Assembly (NCBI GenBank): GCA_023374025.1 | Contig: SIJG01000130.1 | Coordinates: 1-64,000 of the forward strand | DNA from: Heterodera schachtii | Taxonomy: Eukaryota > Nematoda > Chromadorea > Rhabditida > Heteroderidae | Length of the DNA stretch: 64,000 bases | Reading direction: 5' to 3' | In this document: positions 23,677 to 34,567 of the stretch, one piece after another | Position numbering within the stretch: the first letter of the stretch is position 1 | Layout: each line of letters starts with the position of its first letter | Translations under genes and position numbers: made by a program | Notes under the pieces: generated by a model | Told to the model about the DNA's origin: nothing | What the model saw: only the letters and a program-made list of their open reading frames with translations | The model's database searches: none

Positions 23677-23915
23677 TGGGTCGGGGTCGTTTTCGTACGG
23701 GCCGTTTTCGTACGAGCACAAGTTTTTGGCTATAACTTTTTTATTTGTCAATCATATCCACAATTGTTGGTATCATTCGATAGCCCTATGTGTCCTTTAG
23801 CCTACAAAATTTTGAAAAATTTCGTTAAGGTTTAAAAGATTTGGTTGGCAAAGAAAAAAGTTATAGTCGTCCAAAACATGTGTTCGTACAAAAACGACCT
23901 GGCCCCTCTCCTTTT
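23677..23915. mobile_element. Small MITE between CT microsatellites
   Basis: Inverted repeats: left GGTCGTTTTCGTACGGGCCG then TACGAGCACAAGTTTTTGG and TATAACTTTTTT; the right end reverse-complemented gives CCAGGTCGTTTTTGTACGAA, CACATGTTTTGG and TATAACTTTTTT. The centre has ATCATTCGATAGCCC and TACAAAATTTTGAAAAATTT, blocks also present in the inverted repeat at 45851-46310. It is probably non-autonomous and inserted in, or generating, the CT tract. Confidence 0.6.
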
Positions 23916-23919
23916 ACCC

Positions 23920-24058
23920 CTCTCTCTCTCTCTCCTCTCTTTCTCGCTCTCTCTCGCTCTCTCTCTCTCTCTCCTCTCTTTCTCTCTTCTCTCTCGCTCT
24001 CTCTCTCTCTCTTTATCTTTCTATCTCTATCGTTTCCTCTCTCTTCTTACTCACTCAC
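23920..24058. repeat. CT-rich microsatellite, right
   Basis: Impure (CT)n with CTCGCTCTCTC variants, the continuation of the tract interrupted by the MITE. Long ORFs across it are low-complexity artefacts. Confidence 0.9.
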
Positions 24059-24059
24059 A

Positions 24060-27000
24060 TTAGGGTTTTTCACAATAAGGTTTTGAAACTTTTTAATATC
24101 AAAAATTAGTTGTAGTTTTTTATTTAAATATTTTATAATGGTATGACATATGATGATTTATTAGTAATTTTTTTATTATTGAATTTAAATGTTCATTTTT
24201 TGCTATTAGTAATCGTAACAGGATTTAAATTCCTTTTTTTCTAGTCTTCTACCTTCCATCAAACATAATTCCATCCCACATATTTTGTTTTTTCGTTGTT
24301 GAATTTAATTTGATGAATTAAACAATTATGCTTTATAATTATATCTTTTTTACTTTATTTTGTTTCTTTAAAAATATGTTCATTATTTTTATCTTTATAG
24401 CTTCGTTTTCTTTTGATTTACTTTTATTTTAAGACCTTCAAAAACTTATAATAATTTAAAACAAAAATTTTCCTTTCTTCATTCTTTACACTTTTAACAT
24501 TTTCCGAATAAAACTTTTTCATTTTTTACAACTTTTATTTTAAAAATATATAATTACTTCATTGCTTTTATTAACAACTTTTATTTATTTATACTAGTCA
24601 AATTTCTAGCTTTTCTGTTCAAAATACGCTCCAATTTTTCTCTTTGATTGATTTTTCGTTAATTAGACCTTTTGAGTATTACCATTTTTAGAGTTTTTTT
24701 GTTTGCTTTTATATTTTTCGAGTAGAAACTACTTTAGCCTTGTTAAACATGCAAATAAAATTTAATATATAAAGATTTAATATATAATTGATTGAGTTTA
24801 AAAATTCTTATCAATCCGAAATAATTATCAAAAAAATATATTTTCATAGTCAAACAACAATTTAAGGATTAGAAAATGAATAAACAAATCAAAAGAAGAC
24901 ATTTCTTTAAAATATTAATGATTATGAAAAAAATACCATGATTCATTTACTCAAAAATTTTTAAATCAATTTTTTGACTATAATTACATCTAGTCAAGAA
25001 AAATTAAATATATAAAAAGCAATAAAACTGCTTTTGACAGAACTAAGCGAGAATACTATGAATGACAATTATTTTGTTACAAAATATATAGGAAATAAAA
25101 ATATTTAACAAAAAATTAACCTATTAAAATGCGTAAACAAAACTTGTTAACTAGCTATTTAAAAAATAGTAAAATACTTAAAAAGCAGTAATTTTATCAA
25201 TTTCTAATTAATCAAAAAATCACTAATATAATGTTCACACTTAACGTGGGCAATTGAATTGTATTAATAGATTTGGGTAGGTGGGATTAAATAAAAAATA
25301 ACATTTTTAATAATCTATCAAAATTTAGTAGAAAATAATACCTATTAAAATTTAACAAAATTTATAGAATAAATAATTAAATAGTATACTAATTGTTTAG
25401 TATTGTGTGGTTAAATTACTTATTTGACTATTATGCGTCAAACCATTTAAAAAAAATATAAATTGAAGAATAAGAATTAAGCCTAATTAATTTTTTTTTA
25501 AATTAACTGTATTTTCTCATTAAAATAATTTTAGATTCCTGTCGAATTTCATTATAGTCTTTTTTAGTTATTATCTTGAATTATTTAAAAGGATTTCACA
25601 CTTGTATTACTAACAAATTTATATTTAAAATTATTATTTTAAGATAGAAATGTAATTCTCGCACATTTTTGGCCCGAGAAGCCAAAACGATCATATAATG
25701 TACTGCAATATTTTTGAAATATAAAAGTGTTGAATGAATAATAATTATTACCCATAAGGTCCTTTATTAATCTTTTCTTATTATTTTATAGTTTTAATTT
25801 GAAGAAGCTAGTAATTTAATATTAAGAAAAAAATTTTTTTATTTTCTCTTTAAAATTTTATTGCATTATGAAATTGATAAGTGACAATATAATTATTTTA
25901 ATTTTTCGATGACGAATAATTAGGCATCATTTCTGATAAATTATTTTTTACATTTTTTATATCAACGCATAATATTAAAATGCATAACCTCATTTTGATA
26001 AAACAAACAAGTAAACTTAGAAAAGCATTTCACGTTATTTAATAATTGAAAAAAAAGCGAAAAAATTTCAAAAGATACTTTTTAGAAACTTTGGATTTTG
26101 AATTTTAGCAAAAACTAAAGTTAACTTTACAGAGTTAAAAGTATTTTTTTTCCTTGTTTATGTTTTTGGTATATTTATTTATATTTTTTAAAGCAACTTG
26201 AACTGTTGCAATATTTTAGTGCATCAAATATTTATTTATATATGACTTATTTTCTTATAACAATTGGCTCTAGATACTTTTTCCTATTTGAATTTTTCTT
26301 ATATATTTTTTGCTTTTAAAATATTAATTTAAATTCAATTTTATATATATTTTGAATATTTGATTTTTTTTATATGAATGTGTTTTTTTATGAGCATTTG
26401 TATTTAATTAATTGGTAAATTCTTCATCAATTTTAATTTATTTTATAATTATTCATGATCTGAACTTTGATATTCGCAATCTTAATAAGGATTATTTAAA
26501 TACATTTTTTCTAGATAAAAACTTTATTATTTCTAGTTTAGTTCTGTTAATTCAAAGTATTCTAACATTCTCCAATTAATATTTTAAAAAATTGATTTAT
26601 ATTATGAGTTTTTATATTTTAATCATTATCTAGATGCTCGTATTAAAATATTTTTAACTTTTAACTTATAACTTATATCCATTTTTTTTTTAATTTTACA
26701 TTGTTTTTCTACTTTAATAAAAATGTTGTGTCTTTTTCTCTTATTGCTATTAAAAGCCAATAAATATAAATAAAGAAATTATGAATAAAAATGAAGAATT
26801 AATGATAAAGATAAAAACAGAATAACAAAAATGCAAATTGAAAATGTACAGAAATATTTTTTACTTCTTAGCGCAAAACATAAGATGCGCTTAAAATAAA
26901 ATAATTAAATACTAAAACAGAATTTTTAAATTTTAAATTTTTTTGCACTTTATTTTATAAGTATTTAAATAAATTATTGAAAATATTATAAATAGTAAAA
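24060..27000. other. AT-rich non-coding stretch
   Basis: About 3 kb of A/T-rich sequence with no supported exon, repeat or RNA gene. Confidence 0.55.
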
Positions 27001-27005
27001 ATTAG

Positions 27006-27051
27006 CGACCTCTCAAAAACTCTTGCGCTGGAGCAGATCCTTAAACTATAA
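27006..27051 (+). CDS. Possible small terminal exon
   Basis: After AAAAATTAG the plus strand reads DLSKTLALEQILKL to TAA. It is the only GC-richer patch in this area. It is very short, so confidence is low. Confidence 0.25.
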
Positions 27052-27394
27052 TTAATAAAAATATTGCGTTAATTAACAAATAAATTAATTTCGGTCAATA
27101 TTATAAATTAAAACTAAGTTATATAAAAAAGAATAATAATACAATTTTCTCACAATTCCAAGAGTATAGAAATGAAAAAAATATAGTAAATATATAAGTT
27201 AATAGAAAAGAATATATATTACGAATTTATAAAAAAATTAAATTTCAAAGTAATTAACAATAATAAATTTGATTTTAATTTATAGATTAAAAATCAACTA
27301 ATATTCAGAATATTGATATGCCTAAACATTATAAATTTAAATTACTAAAAATTCGAAATAATTTAAAACATTAAATCAAATAAATTAACTGGTC

Positions 27395-27860
27395 TTAATC
27401 ATGGACTCTTGGGCCACTGATTTTCAAAAAAAATTTTCCAACCCCCTTGGAATTTTTTTCGAAAAATTTCCCGATTTTCACTGTATTTTGGCTGTCCAGA
27501 TCACCATGAAAGAGTAATCGGATCAAGTTGCTGTAAAAGACATTTTTGGTCAGCATCAAAAGTTATGTTAGCATGAATTATTTCAGGTTTTTCTGTGCTC
27601 TCAAATTTGAGATTCAAAAAGTGGTGTTAAACATATGCACCACTGAAAATGGGGTATGGTACACAAAGTCGACCGTAATTCGGGTTTGAACCGATATTTT
27701 GCTTAATGTTTAGTATCATTCGAAAGCCCATTAAAAATGTTACAAAAAATGTCAAAACATTTTGGTCATCACCAACCATTTAACTTTTTATAAAGCCAAA
27801 TTTCTCGAAAAGGCTAGTGGTGTTAAACTTATGCACCTGACTGTATGTGCAAATTAAACA
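27395..27860. repeat. Degenerate repeat region
   Basis: Contains two direct copies about 208 bases apart of GTGGTGTTAAACWTATGCACC, plus AGTATCATTCGAAAGCCCATT and AAAAGTTATG blocks shared with other inverted-repeat elements in the window. No coding frame survives. It is probably the remains of a MITE-type element. Confidence 0.5.
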
Positions 27861-28463
27861 AAAAAGTTTGATGCAATTAATATAGATTTTTTTTTAATAT
27901 TATACTTATTTAGTAAAAACATAAAATAAACTCATAATCAATAAATAAAATAATAATATATACTCAAACAATCGATTAATGGGACATAAAAAAATATTTT
28001 ACATAAAAATAAAAGAATAATTAAATGTAGTTCCTTCCATAAATTATGGTTTTTACGAATCATCCAATTGTAGTTTTATTTAATCATATTTTATTATGAG
28101 AATCTCTTTTGAAAAGTAAAGGAAATTTAACTCCTATTAGTATAATTAACATTTTTTAAGAGTTCATGATCACATTCGATAGTAAGCTAATTGTATCAAT
28201 TAATCAATTTTACGTAATTTGTATTGCAAAATTAGTTTTAAATATAAAATTACTTTTTAAATTTGAATTTTACTTTAAATTTGAATTATTTTTTGCCTTT
28301 TATGTGCCATTATTAGGGTTGTAAATTATATGGACTAAAAAACCCAAAATATGGACATAAAATATGGACTAAAAAAGCATGAAATATGGACTAAAAAGCT
28401 CAAAAATGGCCAAATATGGACCAAAATATGGACTAAAAACTGCCAAAATATGTGTGTTTAAAC

Positions 28464-29538
28464 TAGAGACCGGACAAGAGGGTCGGTCGAACGGTTTCGG
28501 TTAAAAACCGAAAAAAAACCGAAACCGAAAAAAACCGAAAAACTCAAAAAATTCTCGGTCGAACGGTTTCGGTTAAAAAACCGAAAAAAACCGAACCGAA
28601 AAAAACCGAAGAAAAATTTTCGGTATATCGTTTCGGTTTCGGTTTTTTTTGAATTTTTATATTTTTTCCAAAAACGCATAAAACATTAAAAAAGTCCAAA
28701 ATAGTGACAAATAGTGACTAATACAAACCTTTTAGTATCACTATGATGAAATTACCTTACAAATAGAAATGATTGAATTTTCTATTCATAACTCTTTCAA
28801 TACCTAATTTAAAAAAATTCAGAGAATCTACCTTATGAAATGAAATTTTCACAAAAATTGTTCGCCAAAATTCATTTTTTTTTCTTGATAAAAATTTTAG
28901 GTTTAAAAATTTCCTTATTGAAAAATATTATAAAATATTGAATTATCAATAAATCAGCAAAATTTAGTTTTTTGGTTGGTTTTTACGTGTTTTGCTCCCT
29001 AAAAATATTAATTAAAAAATTTAAATGCCTTTTTTCATGCCTTTTTCGGGATTTTTGTGCCTTTTTCAGTGCCATTTTGCGCTTTTTGGTGCCTTAATTG
29101 CTAGCTCTAGCCATAACTTTAGGGCCGGCGGTGCTGATAAGCGCCGCCGGGAAATTTTTTGTAATTTTAATGCTATTTTTTAGCAGATTTTGTCTAAAAA
29201 TACCAAATTTTGAGATTTTGTGCTAATTTTTAAAGAAAAGCTAGCTTTTTGGGGGGTCGGCGGTGCCGATAGGCGCCGCCGGAGCAAAATTTTAAGAATT
29301 TTAACGAATTTTGTTAAAAAATGGCCAACTGATTTGTCAAAAAAAGTCGGTCGATTGTTTCGGTTTTTTAAATATTTCGGTCGAACGGTTTCGGTTAAAA
29401 AACCGAAAAAAACCGAAACCGAAAAAAACCGAAAAACTCAAAAATTTCTCGGTCGGTTTTTTTCGGTTAAAAACCGAAACCGAAAATCGAAAAATACCGA
29501 AAAAAACCGAAAAAAAAAACCGACCGGTCCGATCTCTA
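28464..29538. mobile_element. Nested hAT-like element, CGGTTTCGGTT-word type
   Basis: Exact 8-base duplication GTTTAAAC (28456-28463 and 29539-29546). Termini TAGAGACCGGAC and GGTCCGATCTCTA. Subterminal arrays of CGGTCGAACGGTTTCGGTTA and ACCGAAAAAAACCGAAACC. The interior has two GC-rich GGCGGTGCCGATAGGCGCC-type palindromes (about 29124-29150 and 29258-29284) and a segment (28840-29100) homologous to 5640-5995 with GCCTTTTT words. Long ORFs at 28458-28679 and 29220-29591 are read-through of CGGTTT repeats (FRFGFF, KKTETE) and are not genes. Confidence 0.85.
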
Positions 29539-29905
29539 GTTTAAACCCTCAAAAATTCCAAAAAAGGTGTATGAATTCAATATTTGCTTAAATAAACTTA
29601 AAAAAACAATAAACAACCAAAAAATGGATTTAAAACATAAAAATGCAAAAAAAATATTGTCGTCTATCGTATAAAAAATATTTCCAAGTTTGCCAAAATT
29701 TCAAAAAAAATTCTTATTTAAAAAAAGAAAAGTTCGCAAAAAATGTTGAAAATATTTATTAAAAATGTCAAAATGACGACGAAAATTCAAATTTTTCTGA
29801 TTTTTTGGGCTGTAATTTTTAAAAATTTCTAAAAAATCAATCTTTAGGGGTGTGTTTTTCGCTTTTTTTTTGCATTTTTCTTGTGAAAATTTGCCAAAAA
29901 TGGCC

Positions 29906-30020
29906 GAAATATGGACTAAAAACACAAAAATGACGAAATATGGACTAAAAACACAAAAATGACGAAATATGGACTAAAAACACAAAAATGACGAAATATG
30001 GACTAAAAACAGAAAAATGA
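29906..30020 (+). repeat. 29-base tandem repeat, four units
   Basis: GAAATATGGACTAAAAACAC followed by AAAAATGAC is repeated at 29906, 29935, 29964 and 29993 with almost no divergence. It is the right subterminal array of the element at 28314-30184 and suggests recent expansion. Confidence 0.85.
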
Positions 30021-30299
30021 CGAAATATGGATTTATTTCCGAAAACCCCCAAAATATGGATTTATATGGACTAAAAACCTTCACCAAACCAAAAAATTTT
30101 AGCGCAGAAATGCTATTTTTGAGCTCCTTTCTTCATAGCATATGCGCAGAAAAAATATGTTAATCCATATAATTTACAACCCTAGCCATTATATTGAAAA
30201 AATTAATATTGAGATGCAATTTTTGTTAATTTAGTTTAGAAGGCCTTTCGACACTCCATACAAAATTAGATATAAAACATACTTTTAATTATTTTAATA

Positions 30300-30420
30300 T
30301 ATCGATGTTTTCAGGATAAAAATAATTTTTTCTATATAGTTTAAATTCACAAATTGTTTCGTATCCGCTGGACATTCGCTTGCTGGTGTTCGTACTGCGT
30401 TTATTTCTATTTTATTTTAT
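30300..30420. other. GC-richer island, strand unresolved
   Basis: Protein-like frames exist on both strands: minus, NAVRTPASECPADTKQFVNL continuing to a stop near 30306; plus, NCFVSAGHSLAGVRTAF. Neither has a convincing splice site in phase, so I only flag it as a possible exon. Confidence 0.3.
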
Positions 30421-30429
30421 TTTTTATAT

Positions 30430-33400
30430 ATTTTTTAGTTTAGGATGTTTAAGACAAATCTATTTATTTATTTTAAAAAAGGTAAGATAGCAGAAGTATT
30501 ATATGTATAGTTCATGAATACATTTTTGAAAATATTTTTCTATAATTTATATGTTTCAAAAAAACATTTATTATATATTTTAATGAAGAAAAGATTGTTC
30601 GTTTAAAAACAACTTGACATATTCTTTTAAATTAATGGCTATTTTGCTTTTTAAAAGGAAATAATTATTTCCTTTTTGATATTTTTTTTAAATTGGTGCA
30701 AATTTGCTGTATTTAAGAGAATTATTATATGTATAATTGTTCCGCTATCATGTTTGATTTAGTACCGAAATTTTACTTTCCTGAACAATGATTTGCATAA
30801 ATATCTTCATTAAGGACCAGGTCAATATAATTTCCTAAATAATTAGATATAAAACCAGTCCATATTTTTATTATTTGAAATTATCTCCCTATTCTCTGTA
30901 TTTGAGAAATAATTTTATGGTTTTTTGATAATTTATATTTGAAAATATAAAAGCCTAATAAAACATTTTAAACAATAACATAATAATACAAGCTCTAATT
31001 TTCTTCTATAATTTTTTTATATAATTCTTTTTGATTATTTATTTACTTATATTTTTCGAGTATAATTAAGTTCAAAAATGACAATATAGAAATATAGAAT
31101 TATTTATATGGCTTTCTAACACTCCATAGAAAAGTTAGGGCCTCCTCGGAGGAGTTGAACACTTAAATGGGATTTTATTAGTATTAGAGAGAGAATTAAA
31201 AGTTAAATAAAGAAATAAAGTCAAACTATTTTAATTTTAATGATGAGTTTATTGATGGTGTAAACTATTACAATATTACCTTGCACATTAATAGATATGC
31301 AAGGTCTATAATTTTTAATAATTATTTTGAAGTTAATTTTGTGTGTAATAATTCAATATCTTCATTATATCAACAAATGAATTTATTAAGAATTTATTAA
31401 TGAAAATTTTATAAAGAGTTTTAATTCTACAAAAAATGAGACATATAAATATAACTGATTAAAATTCCTTTAATATAAAATATTAGCGACGGAATAAAAA
31501 TAAATAAATGAAAAATTACAGTTGATATAAGGAAATTATGGTATTCTTTCTTTACAAATATACATGAAGGTGTATGCTTTTGAATTTACAAATTTATTTA
31601 TTAAAAAAAAATATAAAAAAATAAGAACCAAATGCTCAAAAATACTAAATATATATTACCAAAATTATTTATTAAAAATTAACACACATAAGAAATAAGA
31701 ACTCCAAAGTCTTAGCTAAAAGTTCCATTCTGCTATTTGGGATTGAGAACCTATAAAATATAATTTAAAAATTAATTAAATTGAAAAATTTAAATTCACA
31801 TATACGAGAAAAAAATGAATAAAAATTAAATTAATTCATTATAATTTGAAAGTCTTATTCAAAATAGTCACAAAAATAATGCAACAAAATATTGATAACC
31901 GTAAAGAATTATAAATTAATAAAATAGTAAGTCACAGATTCTTTTCATTTTATGTGTCAGCAAAATAAGATAATTTATTAATAATAAATTTATATATATA
32001 ATATTTTTATAAATGATTTTCTGGAAACAAATTAATTAATTTTATTTTAATTTCATTTAAAAAATAAAATTTACGAACTTAAATTACTGAAAAATGCATG
32101 AAAAAACTGCTTAGATAATGAATAGATAATAAATAAATTTTAGGGAAAATAAGAAATTAAAACAATTGTAAGAATATAAATTTTAATTGTAGTTTAAAAT
32201 AAGCCTTTTTCATTAAAAATTTTAATTATTTTGAAACTCAAAATACTAAATAAACAGAAAATGAGATAAAACAAAATGATTAAAATGAATAAACAAAAAA
32301 TCAATGTGTTTTCTTTACTTTTTTCTATTTTTATAAATGAACAAAAACTTTTTTTTTAATTCTGACTTTTCATGCTTCGTATCCCTAACTTAATTTAGGT
32401 ATTAGAAATATTTTTGCCCACTTTTATATTTGCCAATTAATAATGAAGGAGTTTTGGGTGAAAGTCATACTATTCGATCGTTGAAAATCTAGTGTTAATA
32501 AAGGGCGAATTGTTTTAAATCAAAAAACAGAAAATTTGTAGATCACAGATTATTATTAAAAATTATATTACTTAGCATTCTCTAATTAATAAATTAACCA
32601 TGAATCTTCTTTTTCTCTAGTTTTGGGATTGAATTTCCAATTTAACGGAAACATAAAATAAAAGTTTTCTTTTAACTTTCTGAATCAAGATATTTGAAAA
32701 AATATTTGGTTTTATTATTTTAATATTTAAATATATTTTAGAGTTTATTATATATATTAATTAAATTATTTTAATTAAATTCTTTTTATCTCGATAATAA
32801 CGGCAGTCTTTTCCATTTGTATAAATATAAAATGAATAATATTTTTTGCATTAATAAATTCAGTGATTATTCTATTTGATTAATAGCTTAAAAGGATAAG
32901 GTTCCTTATTAAATTCTGTTTTAATAATGTTTAAATGCTGTTATTTAAAGTAATAATGCAAATGATATTTTAGTAATTTTAAATTTTCTATTTAAGGGTA
33001 TATACCTATTTATTTATTTTAAATATTTTAAACATTAAAATATTTTTCTATTTACAATGGAAAATACTTTTAAACTTTTTATTGTTAATTAATGCTATTG
33101 CTTTTAAGTTACGAAATTATTATTTATTTGCTTTCTTATTTTCAACCTTCTGATTGATTATTTTAAAAAGTTGTTTAATAATATGGTTTAATCTTATGTT
33201 TCATTAGCAGTTTATAAAAAAAATTAGGTAGTAATCACCTAAAAAATAATTTTATTTACAATCATCATTTTGTTGACTCTCAATAATAAAGAAAATAAAA
33301 AATATTCCTTCAAAAATAAGTTAACAATATTTAAATGAAAAAAACAAAGCATCATCACAAGTGTACTAATTATTAAAAATTAAAAATGATATTAAAAAAA

Positions 33401-33580
33401 ATTGGATGCAAATAAAATTTGTTATTAAACTTACATTCAGGAAAAAATGTTTATTGAAAAAATTGATAAACAAAGAACTAATTAAAATTACTGTAAAACT
33501 GATCAAAATATATAAACCCAAAAGATAATGGTTAAATATAAAAAATTATAAAAATTTATGGATAAATATCAAATTGCCTT
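30430..33580. other. AT-rich non-coding stretch
   Basis: About 3 kb without a supported gene. The patch at 32395-32490 carries two short open plus-strand frames (FAHFYICQLIMKEFWVKVIL; NNEGVLGESHTIRSLKI) but has no clear splice context. Confidence 0.5.
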
Positions 33581-33583
33581 AAA

Positions 33584-34136
33584 ATGAATTTTTCGGTAGC
33601 GAAACACGATTTTATCATAGTGAGTATTTTAAATTTTTAATTTAAAGAATAAACCCATTTCATTAATTTGAATAAAAATCATTTATAATTAAAATTTTAC
33701 AAAATTTAAAAAACGAATTCTGCGAATTAAGTATTGATGCTCTTTGCCAATTAAAGTCAATACAATATGAAATTGCGTCTTAACAAAACTACAAAATATA
33801 ATAATAGAAAAAAATTTTTTCATATTTTAAATAGAAACTCTAAAAATTCTGCTAAAAAAGCAATGCTTGAACAAATTTAATAATATATTTGAAGGATTTG
33901 GTGATTTGCGGATATTTTCTTTTTTCGATGCGCCGCGCGGACATCGATTTTAGCGCAATGTTCCACAAAATTTGGGTGGGCGAAGCGAATGTCCGGTGCG
34001 CAATTATTATGAGCAAAATTATTGGGCGCAGAAAATCGAATTAATTTACGACACTTTATTATGGTTTTCTCAAAAAGTTGGCGAAAAAACCGCCGGCAAA
34101 TTTTTTAAACCATTTTTATTTAGAAAATATAAGTAA
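33584..34136 (+). CDS. Candidate spliced gene, C-terminal exon well supported
   Basis: Terminal exon 33954-34136 follows ATCGATTTTAG and reads NVPQNLGGRSECPVRNYYEQ, then WAQKIELIYDTLLWFSQKVG, ending Lys/Phe-rich at TAA. The codons look coding and all charged and aromatic residues are spread naturally. A candidate first exon 33584-33619 (MNFSVAKHDFII, donor GTGAGT) joins in phase 0. Alternatively, the same frame is open upstream from about 33827 (KQCLNKFNNIFEGFGDLRIF), broken only by the TAG that forms the acceptor. So it is either spliced or a gene with one nonsense codon. No domain is recognised. Confidence 0.45.
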
Positions 34137-34567
34137 TTTCAAGCAGCATATTTTCAACATTTTCAAATATTCAATTTGGTTCAAAACTATAATTCGTGCA
34201 TTATTATATTAAAAATTAACTTTGATTTGTGCTCTTTACATTTTTTTCTCGTCCGACTATTTTTACAGTATTTTTTATTTGAAAAATTAAATTAGAATTT
34301 TGTTTAATATATTTTCGATCGGAATGTAAATCTAAAGTGGTTTGAACATTCAAAAAAAAAAGAAGTTAAAAGTGATAAAAATTTATTTTCAAAAACAATT
34401 TTTTTTTTCAAAAATTTTTACTTTATTTCGAAGTTAAAGCTAATAAATCTTCCATATTTCATTCTTTTATGTGGTAAAAAGTTTTTTTTTATAATAAAAA
34501 CTGTTACAAATAAAATTAAATTTAAAAAATTTTTGGAATAAAATCTTCATCAAGAGAAACTTTGGTG

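Larger units (their letters stand above)
28314..30184. mobile_element. hAT-like non-autonomous element, ATATGGACT-word type
   Basis: Exact 8-base duplication GCCATTAT at 28306-28313 and 30185-30192. Perfect terminal inverted repeats of about 20 bases: TAGGGTTGTAAATTATATGG at the left and its inverse ending CAACCCTA. Subterminal arrays consist of ATATGGACTAAAAA words on both sides, including four 29-base tandem units (29906-30020). No transposase. It is interrupted by a second element (28464-29538). TAGGG ends plus an 8-base duplication fit hAT. Confidence 0.85.

Noticed and set aside
23569..24086. Ser/Leu-rich ORFs resembling low-complexity proteins
   Set aside because: They lie on CT microsatellites and have no other support.
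28458..29591. Lys/Thr/Glu- and Phe/Arg-rich ORFs of up to 123 codons
   Set aside because: They are read-through of CGGTTT/ACCGAAA repeat words at the ends of a hAT-like element; the words are open in several frames.
29906..30020. Regular 29-base repeats, superficially CRISPR-like
   Set aside because: Units are contiguous without spacers and sit in the subterminal array of a hAT-like element; the genome is eukaryotic.
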